Shown here piece after piece: positions 39,497 through 52,248 of a DNA stretch of 64,000 nt (position 1 is the first letter of the stretch; each line of letters begins with the position of its first letter). The notes beneath the pieces are model-generated. The model ran no database searches, was not told the DNA's origin, and saw only the letters and a program-made list of their open reading frames with translations. The translations under genes were made by a program, and so were the position numbers. The stretch comes from Chrysaora quinquecirrha. Taxonomy: Eukaryota; Cnidaria; Scyphozoa; Semaeostomeae; Pelagiidae. The stretch lies in the NCBI GenBank assembly GCA_014526335.1, contig JACTAT010000035.1, positions 4,293,752 through 4,357,751 on the forward strand, read 5' to 3'.

Positions 39497-41751
39497 TTAT
39501 CTCCTCTTTTCAGCAAATAAATTTCTTACCAGTATAACTTGTAATACACCAACAATAATCATGATAATGCAAGATGTAAATGAGAACCATGTTACTCTGG
39601 CAATGTTGCTTTCAATCAGATACTGGTGACGACCAGTTTTTGCTTTGTAAATTCCCTGATAATCGCTATTGTGTCTATTCGTTTTCTTATCAGCTCTGTG
39701 ACTCTCTACAAAGAAAAATTAATGTTTCTGATATCGCTGGTAAAACATAGCCATACCTTAGTAATGATGATCATGATCAAGATTAATTGATGATGATGAT
39801 GATGATGATGTTGATGATGATGATAATGATGACAATGGTGATGATGATGATTGTGAACATATTGAGGATAATGAATATGATGATTATGATGATTATATCA
39901 CGATCATGATATATAATTAGTAATATACGAAAAATGAGTGATAGCGGTGGAAATAATTATGCATCAAGTATAATCATCATCACCATCACTGTCATCATCT
40001 CCAGTTGTCAACAACATCATCACCAGTATCACATCATATTCATGTATCATGATCATCATCATCATCATCATGATCATCAAGACTATTATTGTGATTCATC
40101 ATGATCAAGATCAATTATCATTATAATCATCTCCATCTTCAGTTTGAAAACATCATCATCACCATTGCCAATTCATAATCATGTATCATAATCACCACCA
40201 TCATTATCATTATTATCATGATCATGATGATCATAATGGTTTTAACAACTATCACAACTGTCATGATCTTCATTTGTCAAAATCATCATCATCATTGTCA
40301 ATCATAATCATTGTATCATGATAATGATCATTGTCATCATCATCATGACAATCAAGATGAGGATTATCAAATCATTGTGCTTATAGCCATCATTAACACT
40401 GTCATCATCATCAGGTTGTCATACATAACCATAACCATTATTGTCATAACACATTTTCATGTATCATGTTCATCATAATCATCATCATAACAATCATCAT
40501 CACATTGCTCATCTTATATGAGCCATCCACTCTGTATAGTATCCTCAAGAACTTCCCCCTAAAAAGTCTTTTGGAAATAAATTTACCACAATTTCTGCAA
40601 ATGTTTCTGAGTCTGTAGTGTTATCAGGCATTAATTTTCCATTTAATTCTTGATAAATTTCTTGATTATCATCATAGACACCAAGATCGAAGTAAACAAC
40701 TTTCTCTGTCAACATACTGTCACTGTTATCAAAACAAAAGTCATGTGTGCCATCTTCATTTGTATCTATATTCTTTTCAACTGATGTCACTTTCAGTTCT
40801 TCAGCAATGATTGTTCCAGAAGGTGATTTTATTCTATAGGAAAGAGTCAGATCTCCACCTTTCATCACCTGAAAGAAGAAAGAACACTTTATCGTTTATG
40901 AGGCTGTTTAACAGTGCTGGTGATGTGTCCCAGATCAACTGGTTTCCATATTATAGATCATTTTGGTAGAAAAATTTTGGAAATCGCAAGATATCAATTT
41001 TTCGATGTGACAATCATATAAAGCACCCAAAAATTAGTCTAGGTGCAAAGTTTTACTATCTCAGTGCTTGTATAATCAATTTTACGAGTGTTCAAAGTTC
41101 ATGATTTTATAAGGGCTTTGACCGTGTGGGGTAAAAAACTTTCACCAAGTTCATTTTTTGCGGTCAAAGCCTTTATGAAATCAGGAACATTAATTACTCA
41201 TAAAATTAAGAACACAAGCGCTACAACAGTGAAACTTTGCACTTAGACTAAGTGTTGGCTGCTTTATAAGATTTTCATAGCAAAAACTCGATATCATGTG
41301 ATTTCGAAAAATTGTAATGCTGTCTGACGTCATACCGAAATGATCAATTGTTAGTGTTTCACTGATGTCCTTGGATGCATGGTTCAGGAATATTTTGAAA
41401 ACTGTCTAACCCTAACATCATGCCATTAACAGCAAACAATTTCTTTGTAAGAGAGGGGACAGGACATGACTGATCAATTTTTCTAGATTTAGAAAACGTA
41501 ACCCATTTCGATTTCCATCATTTCTTTGCTCTTGGAGCAATCTCATAACGAACCCCTGGTGGGCCTGTCATGTTTTTATCCATTACCTCCATTTCGAAAT
41601 CCATGTTGGTTCCTTTCTTGATGTCCCGATGGAAACAGTCAACTTGTCCCGGTTTGATAATGTATGTTGCACCATCTTCCAAACAATAAACTCTAATATT
41701 AATAAATACAATATACGATACGATAATCTGCGAAAATACTCTCAATTCCAT
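39497..41751 (-). CDS. p24/TMED family cargo receptor, complete
   Basis: p24 proteins are type I membrane proteins that cycle between ER and Golgi in COPII and COPI vesicles and help sort cargo, including GPI-anchored proteins. Three exons: 41587-41751, 40587-40868 and 39497-39703 or 39705; about 217 residues, normal for the family. Exon 1 has a signal peptide (MELRVFSQIIVSYIVFINI) and the start of the GOLD domain with its first Cys (QVDCFHRDIKKG). Exon 2 continues GOLD with the second Cys (THDFCFDNSDSMLTEKVVYF). Exon 3 gives a short coiled coil, IESNIARVTWFSF, one transmembrane helix and a basic tail (FAEKRR). Exon 3 opens in a coiled-coil frame (RVTELIRKRIDTIA) and then shifts, near 39661-39667, to the frame of the membrane helix. 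One base is probably missing there; a tagag acceptor at 39703 is the alternative. The subfamily is not resolved. Confidence 0.93.
39780..40510. repeat. ATC/GAT trinucleotide-rich region
   Basis: Runs of gatgatgatg change near 39970 into catcatcatc, mixed with gatcatgatc and tgtatcatgat. It fills much of intron 2 of the p24 gene. No coding meaning. Confidence 0.93.
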
Positions 41752-42126
41752 GGCAGAAATGTAGAGTTACAACAATGAAACACCTGAACTCGCTCCACCA
41801 CTCACTTTCAGCTTTGTTTGATTGCTCGACTTGACTTCCCCTTACTAACCTCGTACCCGTTTCCATTGTCAAAGCGAGACCAAGGGGAATCACCATTTCA
41901 GACAAAATTACCCTGAATTTAAAAAAAAACACATGTGTTTTGGTATTTTCGAATATCTAATTTTGCAGCTGTTATTTGGTATAATTTTAAAAAAATTCGT
42001 TGAATGCTTTATTTTTTGCTAAATGAAAAATCTGTTATTTTCTTAGACAATACCTTACTACCCCGTCCAAGACTTTGATAATTCCATGCTGTCAATCAAA
42101 TACATAAACATCATCGCAAGGTGATA
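41752..42126. promoter_or_regulatory. Shared divergent promoter region
   Basis: The start codons of the p24 gene (minus) and the F-box gene (plus) are only about 375 bp apart and face away from each other. Both 5' ends and their promoters must lie in or next to this stretch. No TATA box or named site could be assigned. Confidence 0.5.
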
Positions 42127-45100
42127 ATGGCCGCCAAAAGATCTCGTTCAAAAGTTAGATTCACTGATCTGTAATCATGGCTCGGGCCATTCCTGATGGA
42201 ACTAGAATCACTATATTCCGGTTACTTCAAATGATCATTTCTACAGAGGAAAGCTCACTGAAAGCACTCCAGAACAAAGGGTTACGCTTCAATCGTTGAG
42301 CCCAGAAGTACTAGGCCTAATACTTCGATGTCTGTCCGCAAAAACGCTTTTGAATTTGAGCGAAACCAGCCGCAGCTTGCATTCAGAATGCCTTGGCAAT
42401 GGAGCATTGTGGAAAGATCTTTGTAGGGTATGTCAGGTCGTAATATGTGTATTTACGCTATAAGGTCTTGCCGTTTTATTAGGGATCAGAAATATTGAGA
42501 ATCTTTTAGATCTAGATACAATATAAGCAGTGCAGATCTATGATGATTCACTTTCAATTTCAACACCTTTCCCTCACGAAACAAAGGTAACAAAAGACGC
42601 CCAACAAAGGAACGGGTGTGTTCTTTCAGCATGAATAACGAAAATAATTTTCAGTGAACCTCATCCCTACAAATATTCCAACTAATAAAACGGTCTTTAG
42701 GGTTCTAAACAAAACAAATACCCTCTGAGTACCCATTTCACCTCAGAGGCTTGTTAGTGGAGTTGGTTGTATTTTTGGGGTGAGCAGGCTCGGCTTGGGG
42801 TACTTAATTGTTCAAGATAGGTGAAGTCGAAGGTGAAATGGTGTATTTTGTGCCAGTGGCAAGGATCTCAGTAGTAGGTCAACTAATCAAGAGCTGAACC
42901 CTGGGTGTGAAACTACAGTAGCTGGGGCTCAAACCCTGACCTTGTTGAGCTTCTGACACCGTGATCCAGCTGGATTATACCATGTAGCCACAGAACCTTC
43001 AAAATGCTAGACATGTACTCCAGGTTTTCCAAAAGCAAACCATGTTGACACTTTTATTTTTTTATCTTTTTTACCTATTTACGGATTTATCAATTCTTCA
43101 TTCATCTAGGTTGATTTTGAAATACCTCTACTTGTCAAAGGGCAATTTGATTCATATCATGATATTTATCGGCTGTTATACAAATCACAAATCATCTTTG
43201 AAGAAAGAAACCATGTGACGTTCTCTGGAATGCTTCCTGATTGGATGTTTACATGGTGCACAATGTGCTGCACTCCACCAAGTTTAAAATTCTTCTTGCT
43301 TCCTATTGGCAAGGCTAAAAGACTTTGGGGTAAGTCTGAGCATATTTTTTATCTTTAGTGAATAGAAGGTGTTTGTACATTGCAGTCTTTGGCATTGCAT
43401 ATCTGTAATGTAGGCTGTCATGAAGGTCATTATCAGTTATCATCATCCTTGCCACTGCCCTAGTTATCATCATCCTTGCCACTGCCCTCTTTCCCCATCA
43501 TTGTCATCATTATCAACATCATCATCATCATCATCATCATCACCATCACCATCACCATCATCATCATAATGATCATTAATTGCTGTGTCATTTACAATAC
43601 CCATTAGTTTAGTTGTCATCATTATCATCATAATTGCCAGCATCATCCTTGTCATAATTGTTGCTGATGTCATCATCATCATTGTTTTAATCATCATCAT
43701 CTTCCTTTGCTTCAGCATCAATCTCCATTGTTGTCATAGTCATCATCATTTTAATAATTGTCATTTTGTCTTCTTCAGCATCAAAATTATCTTTTTCGTT
43801 GTCCTCAGCATCATCATCATCTTCGTTGGCATATTTTTAGCATCATCATTGTTGTTAACCATTATTTCATCTTCTTAAAAGTGAACATAATCTTTCTTTA
43901 GTTGTCAGCATTATTGGCATTTTCTCCATCATAAGGGCAGTTCATTCTTTCCATCATTGTCACTTTTGTCATCATCATCACATCTTGTTGCATTTCATGT
44001 TGTGTCAATCATTTCTTGTTGAAGCTATGTGACTTTTATTAGGATCTTGAAACATCTATGCCATAATGTTTGGAAGTGTATTTTGTTCTTTGTATTAGGA
44101 TTACTTGATGAAGAACTACCAAGGACTGAAATCAGTGGCAGTCGTCGCAGTGTTGCTTGGGCTGAAGGTTTTGAAGCAGCTTTATGTAAATGGGGCTCAG
44201 AAGCTGCATTTCAAGAACAAGTATTGAGGAAACTGACAAGAAACCAAAAGAAAGTGGACTCCTTGTATATGCAAGAATTGCAATCAAGAAGAAAACGCTA
44301 TTACAAAAGATTAAGAATGGGAGAGAAATATGCAAAACTAAATGATGTGCTTGTCAAAAATAAAAATACTCATATCTACCTGAGTTATTTTGAGCCTCAG
44401 CTGATTGGAGAGCATTATATAAATGGTATATATATTTGGTTTCTGATAATCTTCCACAAATTAACATATCTGGTAGCAATAGTAACAAGCAACAGTAACA
44501 TGTTTTATGTCCGTAAACTGAAACAAAGTGGGTTACATTAGGTGTTTATATAGGATTTACTAGATAACATCTTTGAGGGGTACAAAATCTCTTGATTGCT
44601 ATGAAAACAGAACATTTTGGAACGTAACATACTTAACAACCGTAAATTTGAAACCAGATACGTCGAATTTTCGTGCCGGTTTGATGCCAGGTACGTAGAC
44701 CGCACTTCCCAAGGAGACAGGGTAAAACAGCATGTTCCTACGAACATTCTTCTTAACAACTTTCGGCAAAGGGAACAACAACCCCATATCTCTAGGCAAC
44801 CACTCATCCTCAAGCATGACTCTGCCATAGGACAACGTTTACTAGATCACCCAGAGTCTGCAGAAAATTACAGCAAGGATTATTTTCGAATAATTGGTAG
44901 GGTTAGCTCCTCGTTTCATCTCAGCGTTTTGGAATCTGTCCTCATTAAAACCAAAAAGTTGGTTCTGTGTAGACAGAAAGAGTCGTTGTCTCACTTGACT
45001 CTTCAATTAATCTCGATTGTTCTTCCCGCTGAAAGCTGATTGGTGTTTAAACACAACGCCAAATCAGCTTATCTTTCTGATTGGTGCATTTCGAGCTGCA

Positions 45101-47029
45101 TCTGGGTGAAAATTCCGCCTTAGTTTATTGTTTCGGTCTGTTTCTGACTTTCATAGTCTGAAGAGGGGCAGACGAAAAAAGCTGTTAAGAATGCCCGAAA
45201 ATTTTCCGCTGTTTATCGCAATTCTATAGGTTTTAAGTTATTTTCACTGCTGAGAGTGACTCTATTTCATTCAATTGTAAACTTTTTCCTTATGTTGACT
45301 CAAGGTAAACTTCACCGATTCGGAAGAAAGCAGCTGAAAGAATACATTAAATTTGCAATCAAACTGTATGAATATGCATTAGCAAGTGGTGAAGATTGCA
45401 GGGAGTCAGACATTGTTGAATGTGTGCTTTTGACGTATAAAGATTTAGCAGAAAGAGTTGAAAACAATTTCGTCAGATGGAAAGACTTCTTTGAATACAG
45501 TCAGAAATTCCTAGTTCGACAGAGAAGGGTATGGAAATGGCAGATTGAGAAAAGCATTGATCACTGTGAAGAATACAGACCCTCTGAAAAAGTACAGGCT
45601 ATGCCAGCATACAAGTGGGTATTTGTGATTTACATATTAACTTCAAATCTCGGTTCAAATTTTCATTATTTTTCACTCCATTTACTTCCAGTGTTCAGAT
45701 TAGTCATAAGTGTTCAGCCGCTCGTAATTTTTTATTTAACTATCGAAATGAGAAGCTAGAGCATTGTAGCGATCAAACGTTGAACTAAAAATGGCTACAC
45801 GAAGTAAAAAGAAGAGTGAGAGTGAAACCTATACGTCGAGAGAGTGAAACCTATCATATATTTCAGTTTTTATTTACCATGTTCTTATACCAATTTTTCT
45901 GTTTTTTCTTGCTATCTTGTCCATTGCTATGCTTTGCTTAACTTTTCTTAACGTAACTGGAATACATACAGTTAGCAAAGTGTTCAAACGCTTTCTGTCT
46001 GTCTCTTATTAGCTGTCTGTCCTATAACGAGAGACGATTCGAGGGTGCTCGTTTCTGTAGAGCTTCAAATGCTTACTGGACTACTATTAACAAAGTGTTC
46101 AAACGCTGTTACTTTTTTAAAAACAAGTCAGGCATATTTATTGAGAGCGTTTAAGTAGGGCATAACAAAGCTTCTTATATAGTTCTTATTATTAATTTAG
46201 TTTTAGTTGTCCAATTATACATCATTTTATCCCTTTCGAAATGTTTGTAAATCTATCGTAATATCAAAGACAATAAGTTAAGATGGATATGTAGTGGCTA
46301 AGCCATGCTTTATGTTGTAAATGAAATTAAGTAGAGAAACAGAAAAGAAGTCATTTTTACAGTAACAGTTTCAACCTCAAATAAGGTTAAGCCATCACTA
46401 AGGCAATCGCATAATTATTTTCAAACTGCCCTGGTACCCTTGGTAAAGATAAGAAAGTTTTTGCCAGGTCTAGTGGCTTTCTGTCGAATGAAAGATAATA
46501 TCATCTTTTTAGGGATTACATACACACTGGTAACACAAGCAGATTTCGCATTCTGAAGCGGCACTTTGAAGGGCTGGAGAGGATCTCTCAGTGGGTCAAC
46601 ATAAACACGTGGATATTGGATATCATAGACATACCTGTAAGAGAGACACTGATGGACAGAGATGATACTAATGGTTTGCTACCCAACCTTACCAACGAAG
46701 CAAGAGAGCTACGAAGAATCATCAACGTGTTTTTGCATTCAGGAAAAGATCAAGATTTTCGAATGGTCCTTTTAACGGTTTCAAATATAGCAAAGAATCG
46801 ACTGAAACAATCCGCCAGTTTGATAAAACAGCTTGAATCGATTATCAAGAGAGACAGTTCGAGTGTGCTTGTTTCTGTAGAGTCTGAGCTTCACGCAAAG
46901 GATCATAGAAGATACAAGACACTGGCCTTACCACGTATGACAATAAAAACAAAGGCATCGAGGAAACGAAATATAGGCATGGAACGCTGCAGCAATGTGG
47001 ATTCAACTAATGTCCACAAGACAACCTAG
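42127..47029 (+). CDS. F-box protein, family otherwise unrecognised
   Basis: F-box proteins bind Skp1 and choose substrates for S-phase-kinase-Cullin ubiquitin ligases. Six exons join in phase: 42127-42170, 42247-42427, 43110-43329, 44099-44425, 45305-45614 and 46513-47029, giving 532 residues. The start is MAAKRSRSKVRFTDL. The F-box spans about residues 30-75 (LSPEVLGLILRCLSAKTLLN, then SETSRSLH and ALWKDLCR). The rest is helical and basic, with CKWGSEAAFQ, LQSRRKRYYKRLRMGEKYA, KLHRFGRKQLKEYIKFAIKL and a Lys/Arg-rich tail. I recognise no second domain. Intron 1 is very short (76 nt). Introns 2 and 3 contain a SINE and ATC repeats. The TAG at 47027-47029 may not be the true end: the other frame stays open to TGA 47188-47190. 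The AATAAA signal lies at 47224. Confidence 0.88.
42840..43000 (-). mobile_element. tRNA-derived SINE, family 2, in F-box intron 2
   Basis: On the minus strand it has gtggctacatggtataatcc (A-box side) and gggtttgagcccc (B-box). The same sequence occurs at 54000-54190, including the shared flank ctcagtagtaggt and aactaatcaaga. Confidence 0.75.
43475..44000. repeat. ATC trinucleotide-rich region in F-box intron 3
   Basis: Imperfect catcatcatc runs mixed with cattgtcat. Both strands carry long low-complexity frames here (Asp/Met-rich on minus, Ile/Val-rich on plus), which are translated repeat. Confidence 0.93.
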
Positions 47030-47223
47030 CTGACGTTGGTTCGCATGTGGATACCTCAACACCTGCAGCAAATTCACGTTGTTTACGTAAAAGGCAAAGA
47101 CTGAGTTCTCATGAAGAATCGACAAATCAACAAACAAACAATACCTTGTCCGATTTTCCCAGTGCTCCAAAGCCGTCTTATTCACCATGAACATTCCATT
47201 ATGAACATTCCCCTGAAATTTAG

Positions 47224-47229
47224 AATAAA
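47224..47229 (+). terminator. Candidate polyadenylation signal of the F-box gene
   Basis: AATAAA about 195 bp after the TAG stop and 34 bp after the alternative TGA at 47188-47190. Confidence 0.45.
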
Positions 47230-47576
47230 AAAAATGCTAGTATTTATTACAATTGTTTTCGTGTTTAATCTGATGTTTTTTGTGTTCATGTTACATTTTG
47301 CTCACAGTATCGTCGAGAAGTTTATGGGGCCTTTTGGAACAATAACAAGATGAAATTCTCTTGACTAGAAGTGAGCAGAAACCTAGGGGTCATGAGGTAC
47401 TGTACTTTCCAGGCAAAATTTTTTGACCGTATTCTTTATATTTGATAAATATACAATTAGAAACAATTCTAAGGGTTCTAACTTGAGATTTTGCTTTACG
47501 TTTTGCTCTGAATGTGACAATTCTGAGTTGGTCTTAGCTTTGCTGATTTGCATATCCATTATCACGCTTTTTTTAT

Positions 47577-47965
47577 AAGGAAGCACTTTGTAATGAACCT
47601 ACATGTAGAAGGCCCGAAAATTTTAAAGAACTTTTTCTACCAAAGAGAAAATCATTAACAAACTTTTGAATGTTGAATACTTTATCATTGCAAATAATAA
47701 AGAATTAGAAAGCCGGTTCCATTCATTTGCAGTCGAAAATCACATAATCTGTACGTTAAGCATGTATCCAATGTTTCTTTGAGTAGTCTCGAGCTTTGCT
47801 CACATGCAAATGTCTCTCTTTTATTGTTAAGACCACTGTATGTGCAGTTAAAATTAGGAACTATTAAGGGACTTTTGGAACTACAATTGCCTCAAAAGAG
47901 GCCCAAAAATAAGGAACTTTAAGAACTAGGCCTTTAGGTAGGTTCCTTATTAAAAAATCGTGTAT
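47577..47965 (+). mobile_element. Interspersed repeat, copy 1 of an inverted pair
   Basis: About 390 bp matching 61045-61425 in reverse: cctcaaaagaggcccaaaaa, aaggaactttaagaactagg, ctttaggtaggttcctt and agtagtctcgagctttgct are all shared. Both ends carry aaggaa and ttcctt words in opposite orientation, which suggests a non-autonomous DNA element. It does not encode a protein. Confidence 0.75.
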
Positions 47966-49319
47966 TATGTGTATTATGTGAATTATTATGTTAGCTAAAG
48001 TGTAACTAATTCAAGGTGTTGGAATCAAGCAAATATTACACCGTTTTATTTAAAAGAAACCTAACCCAGAACCTTGTTCTAGAAGTTTCTTATTTTTCCC
48101 TATTGTAGTAGGTACTAAAAGATTCTTAAAATTTTAAAGATTTACCACCTGAAATATAGTTCTCCAAATATATAAGGACAGAAACTAGGTCGCTGAATAG
48201 GCCTTGAGAGATAATAGAGTTGCAAATGTCAGAAAATAGTCGAAATACGTTGTTAAATACGCATATTCTCCGTTTTTCAGGGAACAGACATCCTTAAAGT
48301 TCCTTAATTTAAGGGTCTCTAGATTTCTTATGAATTTGCTTATAACGCTATAGATGCAAGATAATGCCATTAATGCGCTGCTGAAAACGATGACTAAGTA
48401 AAATACGTATAAGTATTTTAAAATTGACTTATTTTATTATCAAGTAACCAGCTAAATCTATTAGGTTTTGTATGTACTAAAATATGCTGCTATATCAAGA
48501 ACTTTAGGTATAATGACTATATTTTTTAATATAGGCTGATGTGTTTCTAGATTTAAGATTATAATTGAATAGCGTTCATTATTTCAGTTCAGTGTCGATT
48601 TTCATTTTTAACTGGTCTGCATCTGTGTTCATACTTTTAAATATTATAGAGGGACAGCATTTTTGTGAGCAAATACAAGCGATATATTGTTAGCAACGCG
48701 GTATCCGATGCGAAGAGAAACAAATGTTTGTCCAATATACAAGTGCAATATTCACCGACTTACAACTTACACTCAGTTTTTATAAGAAATTTGTTTACAA
48801 GAAACTTAGTGCTGAGATCAATATTGGTTGAGAATTTAGTACTCGACCCATAATGATAAGAAACTCGCAGGTCTCAAATAATCTTTATGATTAGAAACAT
48901 AGGCTCGAGAAACGAACTTCTGTGTCACATGTTAAGTGTCTATTTTTACAAAGAACAGCTCATGCAAACGTGAATTTTATTGCTTCTTCTATTTGTCCAA
49001 TGTAAGCGTCAATTACCTGTTTTGGCATAAAAAAATTTTGATCCCTGAGACACTCCTAAGAAACTTTCAGTACCAAAATTCTCTAAAAAATTAAGAAACT
49101 TTGAGTACTGAAAAAATCTTAGTTTCTTATAAAAAAAGAGTGTTTGACCAAACAATGTTGACTAAATGTTTTGTAAGGTGTGACCAAACATTATCAATCA
49201 AACATGAGAAAAAAAGAAAGTCTTTCTGAAATGTTTGTCGAGAATAACAAATCAGCAAACACTGCAAAACATGGTGGCCAAACGAATCAAACATATTTGA
49301 TCAAACAATGTTGGATGAT

Positions 49320-49560
49320 GTTTTATATGTGGCGGATGACAGCTGCCCGGTACACCGGTACAGGGAACCTGGTACACGATACGAAAGGCTAAAAATCGAA
49401 CCGCCACGGTACAAACGCAAACCGGTACATGGTACACTTGAAAAAGTCAAAGCCGTAACATGCGCTTGCGTGAAAACCAGTACACCGGTACATTATCACA
49501 AATACTGACCGGTACGCTTGCAAAAAAGGCCGCTACACCGGTACATTGATCATAGCTGTC
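49320..49560. repeat. Cluster of ACCGGTAC motifs
   Basis: The octamer accggtac or close variants occur many times in about 240 bp, for example gtacaccggtacaggg, aaaccggtacatggtac, agtacaccggtacatt and gaccggtacgc. The core is self-complementary. No reading frame is sustained. Confidence 0.65.
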
Positions 49561-49967
49561 ATCCCCCCCTTCCCTACATAGATATTTGATTCCTTGGGCC
49601 AGGGCTTAGCGAAGAAACGAGGACGAAAGGCTGGTTTTATAGGAAAACAGATAGAAAACAGTCAATGCACTAATATCTCGTACAAATGCAAAGTGTACCC
49701 TAGTCTTTGACAAGAATTGAATATTATAAACTGAAAAGTTGTTAAAGAAATCTTGTACTGCGAATACTTTGTAAATACAAATTTAACAAATTTACTCAAG
49801 TCACTCTTTTAAGTCCCAATCAATTATTACGTAAGAAAGTGCACAAAACGTTGATACTCAACATAACACTTCTTTTCTGACAACGCCAGTCAACTATGCT
49901 AACTCTACGATATCTATATACATTTACATCGAGTAGGTTATGTTTTGACTGATTGATGAACGCTATC

Positions 49968-50212
49968 TAAGGCCCATGCCAAACGATCAAACATTGTTTT
50001 CCAAACATTTGGAATTCGCTTATCAAGCAACGATTGAACGTTTGAACCTGAACACGTCACAAAACATTGCTTGACAAGCAAAAAAGCGTCGTTCTTTGAC
50101 GAGGTTAAAAAACAAAGCAATTTTGTTCGAAGTGGCCAAATTGTCAAACATTGTTTAAAGAGCAAATCTCAAATTATTACCGACAATGTTCCATCGTTCG
50201 GTCAGGGCCTTA
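49968..50212. mobile_element. MITE, TAAGGCCC family, best-preserved copy
   Basis: The left end taaggcccatgccaaacga and right end tcgttcggtcagggcctta are inverted copies. Next inward, tcaaacattg pairs with caatgttcca. About 245 bp with repeated subterminal caaacattg words and no coding capacity. Confidence 0.8.
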
Positions 50213-50259
50213 GGATCTGAATATCAAAGCGTAGTGCATCATGTTCTCGTGTTCGTAAA

Positions 50260-50489
50260 TTTAGGCCCCAGCCAAACAATCAAATATTGCTTGTCAAACA
50301 TTTCAAATTTGTTTGCCAATCAAAATGTTTTACCGTTTGGCCACGACACATAACAATGCTCGTCAAACATTTTTGCGTGAGTGAAGCAACAAAAATGTTT
50401 GACGAGCAATGTTTGCAACATGGAAAGCATTTTGCTTGACCAACAAAGTTCATAAGTTTACATGCATGATCATTTTGCCAGGGACTAAA
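50260..50489. mobile_element. MITE, TAAGGCCC family
   Basis: Left end ttaggccccagccaaacaatc, right end attttgccagggactaaa. It sits about 50 bp from the previous copy and carries a central inverted pair, caaacatttttgcgtg and caaaaatgtttgacg. Confidence 0.75.
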
Positions 50490-51224
50490 TACAGAAAATT
50501 TCAGGATAAATCTTGCAAAGCTGTAAAACATTGTAACTAGTGCTGTTTTACAACAATTTGGACGGGCCTAAATATTGACTATGGGTTGTAATATGCATGC
50601 ATGGAACGTGATTTCATCGATAAGGGAGTTTAACTAATAAAATTTTGAAAAACTAACCTTAAAAATTGAAGCTCGAATTTGGTCATTCGCAAAGTTTAGA
50701 CAACATTTACATCAATTTAATAAATTTCTGGAATAGCAACAACTTGAATCAAGCTAGTGAAAAACAACCTTACACAGCACTCCTTTATATGTACACTAGG
50801 GATAAATACACGCGTGGATAAAAACAGCATAATTTGCATCTAAAACTATGCAATAGAAAAATAAATTCAACACTTAATGTCCCACAGCAAACAAAATCAA
50901 AAGAAGTAGAAATAGAAATAATAAGTTAACGTCATTATAGAAAACAAATTTTTACTTTCTAGATAAAAACAGCTTGAACAATAAAACATAAAAGTAAGAA
51001 ATCACAAATTCTTAAGTATAAATTTCTGCAACTTTTTATAACATAAAAAACAGAATAACATATATAATTTTTAGTATTAAATTTCTTTCTAAAAGAAACA
51101 AATATTTTTACACCAATTTCTATTATTGACATTGAAGCCTGAGTTGTCATTTGGCCATTTTCTGTCCCTGTTTTTGCTAGCAATCCATGAATTTACGGAA
51201 AATAATTACTATTTGCTGTCAAAA

Positions 51225-51596
51225 ATGTTTTTGCTACTAGATTCAAGCAGGAGAATACTTCGAGCAACAAAAATCAGGAATATACCTGTCCAAGTTGCAT
51301 TTATCGGTATTAAACTCAAAGGCAATGCAATGCAACATTCTGGATTTGACGAGAAAGATGTCACTGTAGAGTACAGCGTGGTTTTTCATACAATCAAGCA
51401 GATGTTACAAGAAGTTGCTGCAACTAAATTAATCAATTCAAATTTAGTTGCGCAACATTTTGTGTGTTTCAAATTATATGCGATACATTTGCATCATGTA
51501 CCATATTTCTGCGGGACATGGATTAAAGATCTCGAGCGGGCATTTACGACATTACTGCGATGCAAACGTCAACAAGAATTCTCCCATAATCCCTGA
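51225..51596 (+). CDS. Orphan ORF, 123 codons, function unknown
   Basis: An ATG frame open for 123 codons in a locally AT-rich, otherwise gene-free stretch; the frame stays open a further 33 codons upstream without an ATG. It includes RNIPVQVAFIGIKLKG and HHVPYFCGTWIKDLERAF. No splice sites, signal peptide or family match were recognised. It may be a decayed gene, a transposon scrap or chance. Confidence 0.25.
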   Translation: MFLLLDSSRRILRATKIRNIPVQVAFIGIKLKGNAMQHSGFDEKDVTVEYSVVFHTIKQMLQEVAATKLINSNLVAQHFVCFKLYAIHLHHVPYFCGTWIKDLERAFTTLLRCKRQQEFSHNP

Positions 51597-52248
51597 CCTA
51601 CCGTTGGTTGCCGTTGTTTCTGCTGTTGTTGAACCTTTGCTAAGAAAATTAACAGAATCCATCTAAGTGACGACTGACGATACATAATCCACGATTGTTT
51701 TGGAGATGAAGAAAAGTAAGTCTTTGGTGAACAAAGATTCCCCAATCTGAGAGGCCAACAATCATGCGGACTAGCAAAAATCACACGAATTAGGCCCCCC
51801 CTCAATGTCTATTGGATAAAGCCATCTCTCTCTGCTTGAAACAAAAGAGCAAAAGCATTTCCCCACCCAGATATAATCAGCGACACAGGTGACAGTGAGC
51901 AGCCAATCACAATCCAGGCGTCAATTGTCATGCTACTAATGACCTACAGCGTTTAGAATGAATCCCGTTATTTTCTTAAGTACTTCTTGTCCAATGTGTA
52001 TTATTGTGAATTTTGTCAGGCAAACACTTCTAAAAAATCTCTACGAAATTCACCAGCCTACCTTTTGCTATTGTTTTTCTATGAAAATGCTTCCTCGCAG
52101 AGCCTTGATCAGTGCTGTAAACTGTCTACCAGAGAATTAGTCAATTTGCCTTTGACTGTTGAATTTTCAGTTTGATGCTCCCTAAATTCATCGGGACAGC
52201 ACCACTTCGTCGAAATTATATCAAAATAAAAAATAAATAAATATAACC

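Noticed and set aside
43470..43878. Asp/Met-rich and Ile-rich ORFs
   Set aside because: Both are translations of the ATC repeat in an intron.
47111..47353. Small membrane protein ORF after the F-box gene
   Set aside because: It overlaps the likely AATAAA signal and 3' UTR, and its upstream part is in frame with no exon. The hydrophobic stretch is AT-driven.
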